The notes beneath the pieces were generated by a model, which saw nothing but the letters and a program-made list of their open reading frames with translations, was not told where the DNA came from and did not search any database. Below are positions 25,965 to 34,931 of a stretch of 43,528 bases of DNA, one piece after another. The position numbers and the translations under genes were made by a program. The number at the start of each line of letters is the position of its first letter. Position 1 is the first letter of the stretch. Source of the DNA: Zoogloea dura (GTDB taxonomy: Bacteria > Pseudomonadota > Gammaproteobacteria > Burkholderiales > Rhodocyclaceae); the NCBI RefSeq assembly GCF_012927165.1, contig NZ_JABBGA010000032.1:1-43528 (forward strand), written 5' to 3'.

Positions 25965-26507
25965 ATGGATGCGGACTGCGTATGGATCAAGACAGCGGCC
26001 GGGGTGGAAGAAATCACGGAGCGCCGGCGGACCATTCCGCCCCGCCTGAGAACCGTGCTGATCCTCGTGGACGGACGGCGCAGCGTGCGTCATCTGCGCG
26101 AGACGGCCGGCACACTGGCCGACATGGGCGCCTCGCTCAGCGAGTTGCGCGGCCTCGGCCTGATCGCCCCGGTTGAAGCGCCTGCCCACCCGGTGGCCCG
26201 GGTGGAGCCCGCCAGCAGGGCCTCCCAGCCCCAGTTGCCGGGGGCTCCCGCGGCGGCACCGCAACGTGCGGCCGGCCGGCGGCGCTCCCTGGCGCTGGCC
26301 CGCTTCTACCTGCTCAACGCCATGGAGAAAAGCCTGCGCCATGCCGATGGCGACATCCGCGAACAGCTGCGCCAGGCCACCACCCGTCCGGCCCTGCTCG
26401 AGGCCTTCGAGATCTGCCGCGGCGTGGCGGCGGAAGTCGGAGTGGCTCACGTGGAGTCGATCGAGCGGGAGTTCTTCCAGCTCCTCCCCGCCGAGGACGA
26501 GTCCTAG
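25965..26507 (+). CDS. Hypothetical protein with winged-helix-like N-terminus
   Basis: 180 residues, ribosome site GGGAGAGGGA before ATG 25965. The segment RLRTVLILVDGRRSVRHLRETAGTLA followed by LSELRGLGLIAPVE (written here in two pieces; residues ~24-70) has the helix-helix-strand rhythm of a winged-helix fold common in regulators that read a modified state. A Pro/Ala/Arg linker (~72-107) follows, then a helical C-terminal part (LALARFYLLNAMEKSLRHAD). No known catalytic motif. Its stop codon overlaps the stop of the convergent GGDEF-EAL gene in CTAG. Possible role in c-di-GMP or surface sensing is only a guess from the neighbour. Confidence 0.7.
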   Translation: MDADCVWIKTAAGVEEITERRRTIPPRLRTVLILVDGRRSVRHLRETAGTLADMGASLSELRGLGLIAPVEAPAHPVARVEPASRASQPQLPGAPAAAPQRAAGRRRSLALARFYLLNAMEKSLRHADGDIREQLRQATTRPALLEAFEICRGVAAEVGVAHVESIEREFFQLLPAEDES

Positions 26508-29095
26508 GCGCCGGCCTGCATCCCGGCCGTGGCGGCCTGACAGTCGGCGCAATCGTCCGGTGGGCTCTCCAGCACATGGGCCTCGAAGAGCGGAATCGGC
26601 ATCGGGCGGCCAAACAGGAAGCCCTGGTAGGCATGGCAGCCCATCCCGGCCAGGGCGATCTGCTGCTCCGGGCTCTCCACGCCCTCGGCGATCGACTCGA
26701 TGCCCAGGCTGCTGGCCAGCGCCGACACCATGCGGGCAATGGCTGCGTCATTCGGGTCCACCAGCATGTCCTTCACAAAGTCGCGGTCGATCTTGAGCTC
26801 GTCCAGGGGCATCCGCTTGAGATAGGACAGCGACGAATAGCCCGTACCGAAGTCATCCAGCGAAAAACGCAGCCCATGCATCTTGAGCCGGTTCATCTTG
26901 TCGATGATCGACTCCACGTGGGTCGCCATGGTGCTCTCGGTCAGCTCCAGGATCAGCCGGCGCGGGTCGGCACCCGTCTCGTCCAGGGTCTCCAGCACCA
27001 TGTCGACGAATTCGGGCTCGCGCAGCTGCTTGGCGCTCACATTCACCGCCAGCGACACCTCGCGCAGGCGCGGGTGGGCCTGCCACGCGGCCAGTTGTTC
27101 GCAGGCGCGGGTCAGCACCCAGCGGCCGATCGACACGATCAGGCCACTCTCCTCGGCGTGGGGGATGAAATCCGCCGGCTGGACCAGCACGCCGCCCGGC
27201 TTGCGCCAGCGCAGCAGCACTTCACCGCCACGCACCCGGCCCAGGGCGTCCACCTGGGGCTGCACATGCACTTCGAACTGATGTTCGGTCAGTGCCACGC
27301 GCAGCTCACGGTCCACCGAGGCGCTCTGGTCCACCACCAACTGCATCCGCGGGTCAAAAAAGCGGATGGTGTTGCGTCCCGACGCCTTGGCCTGGTACAT
27401 GGCCAGGTCGGCCTGCTTCAACAACTCGTCCGAAGTCGAATCCGCGGCGGTGGGGATCGATACGCCGATGCTGGGTGTGCAAAAATGCGCGCCGCCATTC
27501 AGTTCATAAGGCTGCGCCAGCGCCGCCAGGATCTTGGCACCCACAATCTCGGCGTGCGATGCCGTCTCCACGCCCGACGCACTCGAATCCAGCAGCAGCA
27601 CCACGAATTCGTCGCCGCCGAAGCGGGCCACCGTGTCCTCGCCACGCACACACTTGCGCAGCCGGCGTGCCACCTCCTGCAGCAACAGGTCGCCCACGTC
27701 GTGGCCACGCGTGTCGTTGAGGGATTTGAAGTTGTCCAGGTCGATGAACAGCACCGCGCAAGTCTCCCCGCGGCGGCGCATCGACTGCAGGGCGTGGCCC
27801 AGCCGCTCCTGCAGCAGGCGCCGGTTGGGCAGCTCGGTCAGCGGGTCGTAGAAGGCCAGGCGCTGGATCTGCGCCTCGGCCTCCTTGGTGCGGGTGATGT
27901 CCCGCGCGATGGTCGAGGCGCCGATCACCCGGCCACTGTCGTCACAGATCGGCGAGATGGTCACCGATACGTCGATCAACAGCCCATCCTTGCGCCGCCT
28001 CACGGTTTCGTAGTGCTCGACGCGCTCGCCGGCGGTGATCCGGGCCAGGTTGCGCGGCTCTTCCTCAACCCGGTCGGCGGGGATGATCAGCTTGGTCATC
28101 GACTGCCCCAGCGCTTCGGCCTCGCTGAAGCCAAACAGGCGCTCGGCACCCGAATTCCAGCTGGTGATGATGCCCGCGGTGGTCTTGCTGATGATCGCGT
28201 CGTCCGACGAGGTGACGATCGCCCGGAACTGCAGCAACTCCATGCGCGCCAGGCGCACCTGGGTGTCGCGCAGCCAGGCCAGCACGCTGTTGCTATGCTT
28301 CACCGGCACCTCGATGCGGCTGACAAAGTCGCCGCTGCCGAGCTGTGAGATGGTGCGTTGCAGCTCGCTCACCGTACAGCCCAGGATCACGTGCAGCTCC
28401 CGGTGCACCCGCCACAGCAGGTAGAGCGACAGTAGGCCCAGCCCGATCTGGATGATGCGCATGCGCAGCGTAAGCTGGCGGGCCGACTCCACCGCCGCCC
28501 GGGTGCGCTCATTGACCATCCGGTCGAACTCCACGATGGGCCGCATGATGCGCACCTTGGCCAGGTGGAAGGCCTCGTCGTGGAGCATCGAGATGGCCCG
28601 CTCGCGCAGCTCGGGCGTCGGCGGCGACTGCTGCTCGATCAGGGCCATGGCCTCGTACTCCAGCTTGGTGAGGGCGTCGGAGTTGTCCTTGGCCTCGGCC
28701 AGCTTACCCAGCTCCGCTTCGGTGAAGCCGGCCCGGCGCATCACCTCGAGCAGGGGGATGGCCGGGCCCCTGCGGTTCGATTCACCGCTCACCACATAGA
28801 AATCCCAGAACGACGGGCCGTAATCGGCCGGCCGCGGACGCAGGCCGTCGCGGATCTCGCGCACCGCGTTGAACTGGGCCTTGAAGGTCTGGTCGCCGGT
28901 GACCACATAGGTGCGCACCAGCCGGGTCAGGTCGTTCGATGACTGCCGCAACTCATCGGCCAGCAGCACCGATTTGAGGCGCATCTCGTTCATCTGCTGG
29001 AGCTGCGACTCTGCGTTCACGTGGAAGGCAAAGCTCACCACGAAGGCCACGATGGTGGCGAGCATGGACAGCAGCAGCGCGGCGAACTTGGTCAT
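26504..29095 (-). CDS. Membrane PAS-GGDEF-EAL protein (cyclic-di-GMP turnover)
   Basis: About 863 residues from ATG 29095 (ATG 29140 adds 15 residues and has no ribosome site). TM1 at ~3-25, a periplasmic sensor of ~170 residues, TM2 at ~200-220 (IIQIGLGLLSLYLLWRVH), then a PAS domain (~285-400, AIVTSSDDAIISKTTAGIIT), a GGDEF domain with intact RFGGDEF active site and an RGED inhibitory RxxD site five residues upstream, and an EAL domain. EAL motifs: GGEVLLRW in place of EALLRW (metal Glu kept), NVSAKQL, LELTES, DDFGTGYSSLSYL and KIDRDFV. All catalytic residues for both making and breaking c-di-GMP are present, so the net activity cannot be predicted. C-di-GMP fits the EPS and PEP-CTERM context. 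Confidence 0.95.
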   Translation of the reverse strand: MTKFAALLLSMLATIVAFVVSFAFHVNAESQLQQMNEMRLKSVLLADELRQSSNDLTRLVRTYVVTGDQTFKAQFNAVREIRDGLRPRPADYGPSFWDFYVVSGESNRRGPAIPLLEVMRRAGFTEAELGKLAEAKDNSDALTKLEYEAMALIEQQSPPTPELRERAISMLHDEAFHLAKVRIMRPIVEFDRMVNERTRAAVESARQLTLRMRIIQIGLGLLSLYLLWRVHRELHVILGCTVSELQRTISQLGSGDFVSRIEVPVKHSNSVLAWLRDTQVRLARMELLQFRAIVTSSDDAIISKTTAGIITSWNSGAERLFGFSEAEALGQSMTKLIIPADRVEEEPRNLARITAGERVEHYETVRRRKDGLLIDVSVTISPICDDSGRVIGASTIARDITRTKEAEAQIQRLAFYDPLTELPNRRLLQERLGHALQSMRRRGETCAVLFIDLDNFKSLNDTRGHDVGDLLLQEVARRLRKCVRGEDTVARFGGDEFVVLLLDSSASGVETASHAEIVGAKILAALAQPYELNGGAHFCTPSIGVSIPTAADSTSDELLKQADLAMYQAKASGRNTIRFFDPRMQLVVDQSASVDRELRVALTEHQFEVHVQPQVDALGRVRGGEVLLRWRKPGGVLVQPADFIPHAEESGLIVSIGRWVLTRACEQLAAWQAHPRLREVSLAVNVSAKQLREPEFVDMVLETLDETGADPRRLILELTESTMATHVESIIDKMNRLKMHGLRFSLDDFGTGYSSLSYLKRMPLDELKIDRDFVKDMLVDPNDAAIARMVSALASSLGIESIAEGVESPEQQIALAGMGCHAYQGFLFGRPMPIPLFEAHVLESPPDDCADCQAATAGMQAGA

Positions 29096-29267
29096 GGCGG
29101 GGTCCCGATATGCATTGACTCGAATGCCCCGCAAATCCATCCGGCGCAGCAGCCTGCGCGTCCGGGGTTATTCAATATAGTGCCCGGAACGGGGCGCCGC
29201 GATGATGCACTTCACGGCCTCCGCGCGATGCGGAGGCCGCCCGCGGGCGGAATTTTCGGGCTTGTCC

Positions 29268-29296
29268 TTGCATCCGGCGCAGGCGTCTTCTATATT
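29268..29296 (+). promoter_or_regulatory. Promoter of the riboswitch-TerC transcript
   Basis: TTGCAT at 29268-29273, 17-base spacer, TATATT at 29291-29296. Start of transcription would fall around 29303, right at the 5' edge of the riboswitch. Confidence 0.75.
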
Positions 29297-29302
29297 CCGG
29301 TT

Positions 29303-29446
29303 GTCCCAAGGGGGAGTAGCTCCACGCCGGCAGGCCGTCAATACGAAGAAAAGCGCGCGAAGTCAGCGGCGTTTCTTCCGGTCTCCGGGCAGTGGCCGGG
29401 TTGATTCCGGTCGATGTGAGCAAGACCTTTGCCGTGATGGCAAAGT
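29303..29446 (+). ncRNA. yybP-ykoY-type manganese riboswitch
   Basis: The two conserved parts of the family are present in order and before a TerC/Alx-type gene: CAAGGGGGAGTAGC at 29308-29320 and TGAGCAAGACCTTTGCC at 29417-29433; the 5' CAAGG can pair with CCTTTG to close P1. Known ligand of the class is Mn2+. The 3' strand of P1 also belongs to an alternative hairpin, CTTTGCC-GTGAT-GGCAAAG (29427-29445), which gives a switching partner. Downstream lies an intrinsic terminator (29484-29520). Boundaries are approximate. Confidence 0.88.
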
Positions 29447-29483
29447 GTCAATGAACAATCCGGGCTCCCCTGCCGGACCACTC

Positions 29484-29523
29484 AAAGGCCTTTCGCCATC
29501 ACCGGACGAAAGGCCTTTTTGTT
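29484..29523 (+). terminator. Intrinsic terminator acting as riboswitch expression platform
   Basis: AAAGGCCTTTCG (29484-29495), 11-base loop, CGAAAGGCCTTT (29507-29518), then TTGTTT. It lies between the riboswitch and the TerC start codon, so transcription must pass it to express the gene. Confidence 0.85.
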
Positions 29524-29547
29524 TGGTTCCGTTTTGGGAGATTCATC

Positions 29548-30522
29548 GTGGAAAGTATTGGTACGGTGTGGATGTGGGCGGGTTTTACCGCCGTCGTCCT
29601 GGTGATGCTGGCAATAGATCTGTTCCTGGTGGGCGGTGGTAAGTCGCACAAGGTGTCCGTAAAGGAAGCGGGCATCTGGACGGTGGTGTGGGTCAGCGTG
29701 GCGATGCTGTTTGCCGCGGTGCTGTGGTGGTATCTGGATGGCACCCTGGGGCGCGAGGCAGCCAATGCCCGCACGCTCGAGTTCGTCACCGGCTACCTGA
29801 TCGAAAAGGCCCTGGCCATCGACAACGTGTTCGTGTGGCTGATGCTGTTTTCCTTCTTCGCAGTACCCCCCGAGCTGCAGAAGCGTGTGCTGCTCTACGG
29901 CGTGCTCGGCGCCATCGTGCTGCGCACCGGCATGATCTTCGCCGGTGCCTGGCTGATCAGCCAGTTTCACTGGGTGCTCTACCTGTTTGGCGCCTTCCTG
30001 CTGATCACCGGCGTCAAGATGATGTGGTTTGCCGAGCATGAGCAGAACCTGGGCAATAACCCCCTGCTGAAGTGGCTGCGCAGCCATATGAACATCGCCA
30101 CCGAGTTCCATGGCGAGCGATTCTTCATCCATCGCCAGCTCAACGGCCGGCTGGTGCGCTTTGCCACGCCGCTGTTCCTGGCCCTGGTGCTGGTCGAGGT
30201 GTCGGATGTGATCTTCGCGGTGGACTCCATTCCTGCCATCTTCGCCATCACCACCGACCCCTTCATCGTGCTCACCTCCAACATCTTCGCCATCCTCGGC
30301 CTGCGCGCCATGTACTTCCTGCTGGCCGACTTCGCGGGGCGCTTCTCCCTGCTCAAGTACGGCCTGGCCGCGGTGCTGATGTTCATCGGCGGCAAGATGC
30401 TGCTGCTTGATCTGGTCAAGATCCCGGTGGGCCTGTCGCTGGGCGTGGTGGCCCTGCTCATCGGCAGCTCGGTGCTGTTGTCCCTGCGCAAGGACAGGTT
30501 GGCTGCCGCCGACGAGCGCTGA
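29548..30522 (+). CDS. TerC family integral membrane protein (Alx-like, Mn exporter type)
   Basis: 324 residues from GTG 29548 with GGGAG 8 bases ahead. Nine or so hydrophobic segments and the two TerC signatures: [14 protein letters not shown] (first half) and [21 protein letters not shown] (second half), both carrying intramembrane Asp/Glu likely to bind metal. Length agrees with E. coli Alx rather than short TerC. Alx and related proteins export Mn2+; the Mn riboswitch in front supports the same job here. The protein is in the inner membrane. Expression should rise with cytoplasmic Mn2+ through the riboswitch. Confidence 0.94.
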   Translation: MESIGTVWMWAGFTAVVLVMLAIDLFLVGGGKSHKVSVKEAGIWTVVWVSVAMLFAAVLWWYLDGTLGREAANARTLEFVTGYLIEKALAIDNVFVWLMLFSFFAVPPELQKRVLLYGVLGAIVLRTGMIFAGAWLISQFHWVLYLFGAFLLITGVKMMWFAEHEQNLGNNPLLKWLRSHMNIATEFHGERFFIHRQLNGRLVRFATPLFLALVLVEVSDVIFAVDSIPAIFAITTDPFIVLTSNIFAILGLRAMYFLLADFAGRFSLLKYGLAAVLMFIGGKMLLLDLVKIPVGLSLGVVALLIGSSVLLSLRKDRLAAADER

Positions 30523-30590
30523 AGTGTGGACGGGGCCCGGCCGCGTGGGGCATGCTGCCGGGCCGTCCTGCTGTGTGGAGAGTCTGCCCC

Positions 30591-31094
30591 GTGCGGATCC
30601 GCAATGAAGTTCCGGCCGATGAGGCCGCCGTCCGCCAACTCAACCTCGCCGCCTTCGAAGGCCCGGGCGAGGCCGACCTGGTCGATGCCCTGCGCGGCAA
30701 GACCTTTCCCTACGTGTCTTTGGTGGCCGACGACAAGGGTTTGATCGTCGGCCACATCCTGTTCACCCCGGTGCATCTGCCCGAACATCCCCGCGCGCGG
30801 CTGATGGCCCTGGCCCCCATGGCCGTATTGCCGGGCTACCAGCGCAGCGGGGTGGGCAGCGCCCTGGTGGAAGAGGGCCTGCGCCAGGCCCACGAGGCCG
30901 GTGCCGGCGCGGTGGTGGTACTGGGCCACCCGGGCTACTACCCGCGCTTCGGCTTCGTGCCCGCCTCGCGCCACGGTCTCCGCTGCGAATACGAAGTGCC
31001 CGACGAGGCCTACATGGTGCTCGAACTGCAGCCCGGACATCTGGACGGGCTGGGCGGCACGGTGCACTACCACGCCGCTTTCGCTGCCTTGTAG
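30591..31094 (+). CDS. GNAT family N-acetyltransferase (YhbS-like)
   Basis: 167 residues from GTG 30591; the open frame begins earlier (30552) but the first segment MLPGRPAVWRVC does not look like GNAT sequence. Motifs A and B of the fold are visible: LAPMAVLPGYQRSGVGSALVEEGL binds acetyl-CoA (Q/RxxGxG/A as QRSGVG), and VVVLGHPGYYPRFGFVPA is the characteristic YhbS block. Substrate unknown; relatives are thought to acetylate small molecules or N-termini. Follows terC by 68 bases and may be read through from it. Convergent to the EamA gene with a long palindromic repeat in between. Confidence 0.9.
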   Translation: MRIRNEVPADEAAVRQLNLAAFEGPGEADLVDALRGKTFPYVSLVADDKGLIVGHILFTPVHLPEHPRARLMALAPMAVLPGYQRSGVGSALVEEGLRQAHEAGAGAVVVLGHPGYYPRFGFVPASRHGLRCEYEVPDEAYMVLELQPGHLDGLGGTVHYHAAFAAL

Positions 31095-31184
31095 GGGCCG
31101 CTTCAGTGGCTGTCGCGGCATCCATGGGGTCACGCTTGTGGGGGAGGATGTTGCCGGCACTTTGTAGTTTGCCGCTGGTAGGCT

Positions 31185-31805
31185 TTACTGGTCGGCTTTC
31201 CATTGTTCCGCGTTGGATTGGCCGGGAGTTCGCCCCGGCGGGCGACCTCCTTTCTTGCTTCGCCAAGAAAGGAGGCAAAGAAGGCGACCCGCCTCCCCGG
31301 TCATTCGCTGCGCGAATGACTGCCCTGCGCTGCTCACGGCAGGCGGCCGGCGCGGAACTCGCCCTTCGGGCTCAAACAGCCGCGCCGGACTACCCCGCCT
31401 GCCGCTCCGCGGATCAAAGGGTCGGAACGGGCTTTTCGCAAACACCGCGCGTTTACTGAAGCAGGGCGTGATGATCAACGCACAAGCAAAACCCAAGCGC
31501 CTCGCACCCACCGGTCTTTCCGCAGAGGCTCGGTGTTTGCTGAAAGCCCGTTCTGACCCTTTGATCCGCGCAGCAGCGGGCGGGGCTTTCCGGCGCGGCT
31601 GTTTGAGGAGGCGTAGCCGACGAGTTCCGTGCCGGCCGCCTGATGCGAGCAGCGCAGGGGAGTCGTCCGCAACGCGGACGACCGGGGAAGCCGGGTCGCC
31701 TTTCTTTCCCCCTTTCTTTGGCGACGCAAAGAAAGGGGTCGCCCGCCGGGGCGAAATCCCGGCCAATTCAACTCAAAATAAAGGAAAGCCGCCCAGCAAA
31801 GGCAC
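31185..31805. repeat. Long palindromic intergenic repeat, copy 1
   Basis: About 620 bases made of two inverted arms of roughly 265 bases (31185-31450 and 31532-31805) around an ~80-base centre. Outer arms read GGCCGGGAGTTCGCCCCGGC on the left and the complement on the right. Each arm itself carries a hairpin with a GCTTCGCC-type loop (CCTTTCTT...AAGAAAGG). Arms differ at many positions, so it is not a recent duplication. It lies between the 3' ends of convergent genes. Frames through it give only repeat-like, Arg/Pro/Gly-rich translations and are not counted as genes. Confidence 0.9.
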
Positions 31806-31876
31806 AGACGCAGAATAACCTATACGCCCCGGACAACATCAGCCTCGGCGGGGCCGCAGCGCTTTACACCCCCCTC

Positions 31877-31921
31877 TTCATCCGCCCGCAGACTTCGATC
31901 AAGCCCCTGCGGGCGGATGAA
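31877..31921. repeat. Perfect 15-base-pair hairpin in intergenic DNA
   Basis: TTCATCCGCCCGCAG (31877-31891), 15-base loop, CTGCGGGCGGATGAA (31907-31921). No T-run follows on either strand within a few bases, so simple intrinsic termination is not evident; it may protect mRNA 3' ends of the flanking convergent genes. Confidence 0.75.
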
Positions 31922-31980
31922 GCCGCCCCTGCACAAGGGAGCTGATGCTGGAGCGGGGCGTGTGTTCCGCCCCTCCCGCC

Positions 31981-32871
31981 TCAACCCCGCAGGCGCGCCA
32001 GCAGGGGCCGCCAGCTCTCACCCTCGTGAATGGCCAGCCCCAGCAGGATCAGCGCGGTGCCGGCCATCAGCCGGCCGCCGATCTCCTCGCCATTGAGCAG
32101 GTGGCCGAGCAGCAAGGCCATCACCGGCGTGATCAGGGTGATCAGCGCCACCTTCGACGCCTCCAGATGCTTGATCACGTAGTAATAAAGCGCAAACCCG
32201 ATCACCGAACCAAAGACCCCGAGGTACACGATGGCCGCCCCCGAGCGCGGCGGGATCACCGCCGGCAGCGTACCGTCGTTGGCCAGCCACACCAGTGCGA
32301 AAAACGGCAGCGACACGGTGAGCGAGCCCACCGTGGTGGCCAGCGGCGGGCTGTCATCACCGATGCGCTTGAGGTAAACAAGGCTCGCCGAGTACACGAA
32401 CACCGCCGCCAGCAGCGCCACCAGCCCTGCCAGCACGTGATCCCCGGCGGCGCTGCCGCCATGCAGGAAGATCACCGCCAGCCCGGCTGCGCCCAGCAGG
32501 GTGCCCGACACCTTGGCGCGGGTCAGCGATGCCTCGCCCAGCCACAGGGCCGCCATGATGCCGGCCATCAGCGGCGACAGGCCGAACAGCACCGACACCA
32601 GCCCCGAATTGACATAACGGGCGCCCCAATAGGTCAAGGCCATGGCCCCGAAGACCCCCAGGCCACCCACCAGGTAGGCCCGTCGCGCGCGGGCGTGCAG
32701 GGGTAGCCCGATTCGCCATACCGCCACCACCAGGCCCGCCACCACCGCGCCGATCAGCATGCGCGCCAGCACCGCAAAGGCAAAACCGGTGCCTTCGGTG
32801 CTCCACTGGATGGCCAGCGGCGTGGTGGACCAGATCAGGATGATGGTGAAGTAGGCAAGGGGCACGGACAT
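31981..32871 (-). CDS. EamA/DMT family transporter
   Basis: 296 residues with ten hydrophobic helices forming two EamA repeats (residues ~3-140 and ~150-285). Typical phrases are LIWSTTPLAIQWSTEGTGFAF at the first helix, GLGVFGAMALTYWGARYVNSGLVSVLFGLSPLMAG (split pattern: YVNSGLVSVLFGLSPLMAG) and AIVYLGVFGSVIGFALYYYVIKHLEASKVALI. EamA proteins export amino acids, nucleosides or other small metabolites across the inner membrane; the substrate is not predictable. The gene lies 411 bases downstream of the chemoreceptor, and this gap contains a terminator-like hairpin and short reading frames that may form an attenuator. Confidence 0.92.
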   Translation of the reverse strand: MSVPLAYFTIILIWSTTPLAIQWSTEGTGFAFAVLARMLIGAVVAGLVVAVWRIGLPLHARARRAYLVGGLGVFGAMALTYWGARYVNSGLVSVLFGLSPLMAGIMAALWLGEASLTRAKVSGTLLGAAGLAVIFLHGGSAAGDHVLAGLVALLAAVFVYSASLVYLKRIGDDSPPLATTVGSLTVSLPFFALVWLANDGTLPAVIPPRSGAAIVYLGVFGSVIGFALYYYVIKHLEASKVALITLITPVMALLLGHLLNGEEIGGRLMAGTALILLGLAIHEGESWRPLLARLRG

Positions 32872-32886
32872 GGAAAACCTCGTCGA

Positions 32887-32976
32887 TCAATCAGAGTGGG
32901 AGAAAAGGGGTATCGGCTGGGATGAGTGCTGCGTGCGCACTTCATTGAGCACAGGGCAAGCGGGGGCGAAAGTCAT
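32887..32976 (-). CDS. Possible short leader peptide (29 residues) upstream of the EamA gene
   Basis: MTFAPACPVLNEVRTQHSSQ plus nine residues, starting 105 bases before the EamA ATG (ATG 32974-32976) with GGAG 7 bases ahead of it and ending 15 bases before the EamA start. It lies just downstream of the hairpin with T-run at 33001-33034. Could be a translated leader or chance. Confidence 0.3.
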   Translation of the reverse strand: MTFAPACPVLNEVRTQHSSQPIPLFSHSD

Positions 32977-33000
32977 GCTGGGGCTCCGGGTAAAGGGCAA

Positions 33001-33034
33001 ACAAAAAGGCCGCGGTCTGATGAACCGCGGCCTT
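33001..33034 (-). terminator. Terminator-like hairpin between the chemoreceptor and the EamA gene
   Basis: On the minus strand: AAGGCCGCGGT, loop TCATCAG, ACCGCGGCCTT, then TTTGTTT. Eleven-base-pair stem with U-tract about 250 bases after the chemoreceptor stop and 130 bases before the EamA start. It either ends the chemoreceptor transcript or works as an attenuator of the EamA gene. Confidence 0.85.
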
Positions 33035-33281
33035 GGGGAAAACTGATGCAGGGGCTGTGTCAGCCCGACCCTGGCCACGGACGCGCGCGATCGCGCCATG
33101 CGCGCGGCAGGCGGCATACAAGGGCGGTGAAGGTGGCGTGGCAGGTGTGCATGCCCCAATCATGGGGGCGGGGCCGGCCATCCGTCAAGCCGGCCATGTC
33201 ACAGCCGGCCCGGGATGTAGCCGCAGACCCCGCTCCGGAGTGTTGCGGGCACACCTATCCCGGTACGCCGGCCTGGCAGGC

Positions 33282-34931
33282 CTAAGCCACCCGGAATCCG
33301 GCGACTGTCGTGGCCAGGCTTTGCGACAGGGCGCGCAGATCGGTGGTGGAAGCGCTGATGTTACGGGCTGCGGCGCTGTTCTCCTCCACCATGTTGGCGA
33401 TGCGCTCCATGCTCTGCGCAATGGCGGTGGAGGCCGCCTGCTGTTCAGACACTGATTCGGTGATTTCAGTGACTCCGTGGGTGGATTGAAGCACTGCATC
33501 GCGGGAGTGGGCGAGTACGTCCTCCACTTCCCCAGCCAGCTGGGTGCTGGTGCCGATGGACTGCTCGCCCGCGCTGATGGCAGCCTGAACCGCCTCGGAC
33601 TGGGACATGATCGAACGCGTCACGGCGTCGATCTCGCTGGCTGAGCGGGCCGATTTTTCGGCCAGTTTGCGCACCTCATCGGCCACCACGGCAAAGCCAC
33701 GGCCTGCCTCACCGGCGCGGGCGGCTTCGATGGCCGCATTGAGGGCCAGCAGGTTGGTCTGGTCGGCAATGTCGCGCACTTCTCGGGTCATATGGGTGAT
33801 GGCCTGGGTGCTCCGCACGAATTCCTCCACGGTGCGGGCAATCTCACCCATGTTGCGCTGGATGTGGCCGACCTCACCCACCAGCAGCGACACCTTGCGC
33901 GAGCCTTCGGTGGTCTTGTCGACACTGTCAGTGGCCTGGCGCTGCACATCCCGCGCCGTGTCGGAGACGGAGGCGATGGCCACGGTCAACTCCTCGATGG
34001 CGGCGGCGCTGCTCGCCACTGCGCCGGACTGCTGCTCCGACACCTCGGCCAGGGCATGGGACGAACCGTCCAGTTGTTCCGATGCGCGGGAGACGTGCCG
34101 GCTGGCGCCATGCACTTCACCGATGATCTTCTGCAATTGCTCCATCATCGCGTTGAAGGCCCCCGCCATGCGGCCGATCTCGTCCTGTTTGTGGATCGCC
34201 GCACGCTTCGTCAGGTCACCATGCCGGGCAATCTCACTCATGGTGGACTCCAGGTCGGCCAGCGGGCCGGTGATGGACTTGATGAAGACCACCGACAGGC
34301 CCGCCAGCACGATCACCGCACCCAGCAGGAAGGCCGCCAGCCCGGTCTTGACGCTGCCAAAGGTCTCTGCAGCCCTGGCGGCCTCTTCGGCGTTGAAGTC
34401 GGCGGAGACTTTCTGGATACGGGTGACCAGCTCATCGATGGCGGTGCTGGGAGCACGGTCCAGGCCGTGGACCCGCTTGTCCACCGCGCCGGCAGGGTCG
34501 GCCGTGCTGCGGTCGTAGTGCTGCAGGGCATCGCGGTAGGCCGGGCCCAGCGTGCCGAAGGTGACCAGCACCGCGTCGATCTTCAATTGCTCGGCAATCC
34601 CCAGCTGGCTGGCGGTGGCTTTCACCTCCTCCAGGCGCTGGCGGACGACACGCTCCTCGTTGTCGAAGCCCTTGAGGTGCTTGGCATAGGCCTCAGGGTC
34701 CTTGCCGCGCAGCAGGATGTTCTTCCACTCCTGCACCTGCGTCTTGAAGCGGACCTGCGCGCCCCGGGCCTTGTCCACGGTATCCACGATCAGAGCATGG
34801 CGGGTAATGGCTTCGTCCAGCGCGTCATTGAGTGTGTGCGCCTGCATGAAGGAGAAAGCGCCGACGCTGATCAAGGCCAGCATGGCCACCGCAACGAGGA
34901 CAAGCAGCTTCTGTTTGAGCTGTAGATGCAT
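33282..34931 (-). CDS. Methyl-accepting chemotaxis protein
   Basis: About 549 residues from ATG 34931 (34958 or 35009 would add 9-26 non-hydrophobic residues). TM1 at ~8-28 ([19 protein letters not shown]), a periplasmic four-helix-bundle domain (~35-190), TM2 (~200-225), HAMP (~225-280), and a long methyl-accepting coiled coil. The highly conserved hairpin tip reads [20 protein letters not shown] followed by [19 protein letters not shown]. It should relay ligand binding to CheA/CheW and flagella or another Che-type system; none of these genes are in the window. No CheR-binding pentapeptide is seen at the C-terminus, which ends in VAGFRVA. Confidence 0.95.
   Translation of the reverse strand: MHLQLKQKLLVLVAVAMLALISVGAFSFMQAHTLNDALDEAITRHALIVDTVDKARGAQVRFKTQVQEWKNILLRGKDPEAYAKHLKGFDNEERVVRQRLEEVKATASQLGIAEQLKIDAVLVTFGTLGPAYRDALQHYDRSTADPAGAVDKRVHGLDRAPSTAIDELVTRIQKVSADFNAEEAARAAETFGSVKTGLAAFLLGAVIVLAGLSVVFIKSITGPLADLESTMSEIARHGDLTKRAAIHKQDEIGRMAGAFNAMMEQLQKIIGEVHGASRHVSRASEQLDGSSHALAEVSEQQSGAVASSAAAIEELTVAIASVSDTARDVQRQATDSVDKTTEGSRKVSLLVGEVGHIQRNMGEIARTVEEFVRSTQAITHMTREVRDIADQTNLLALNAAIEAARAGEAGRGFAVVADEVRKLAEKSARSASEIDAVTRSIMSQSEAVQAAISAGEQSIGTSTQLAGEVEDVLAHSRDAVLQSTHGVTEITESVSEQQAASTAIAQSMERIANMVEENSAAARNISASTTDLRALSQSLATTVAGFRVA

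Noticed and set aside
31213-31818. Long open frames on both strands inside the palindromic repeat (also 35716-36444)
   Set aside because: They follow from the GC-rich inverted repeat, exist on both strands, lack ribosome sites, and translate to low-complexity Arg/Pro/Gly text.
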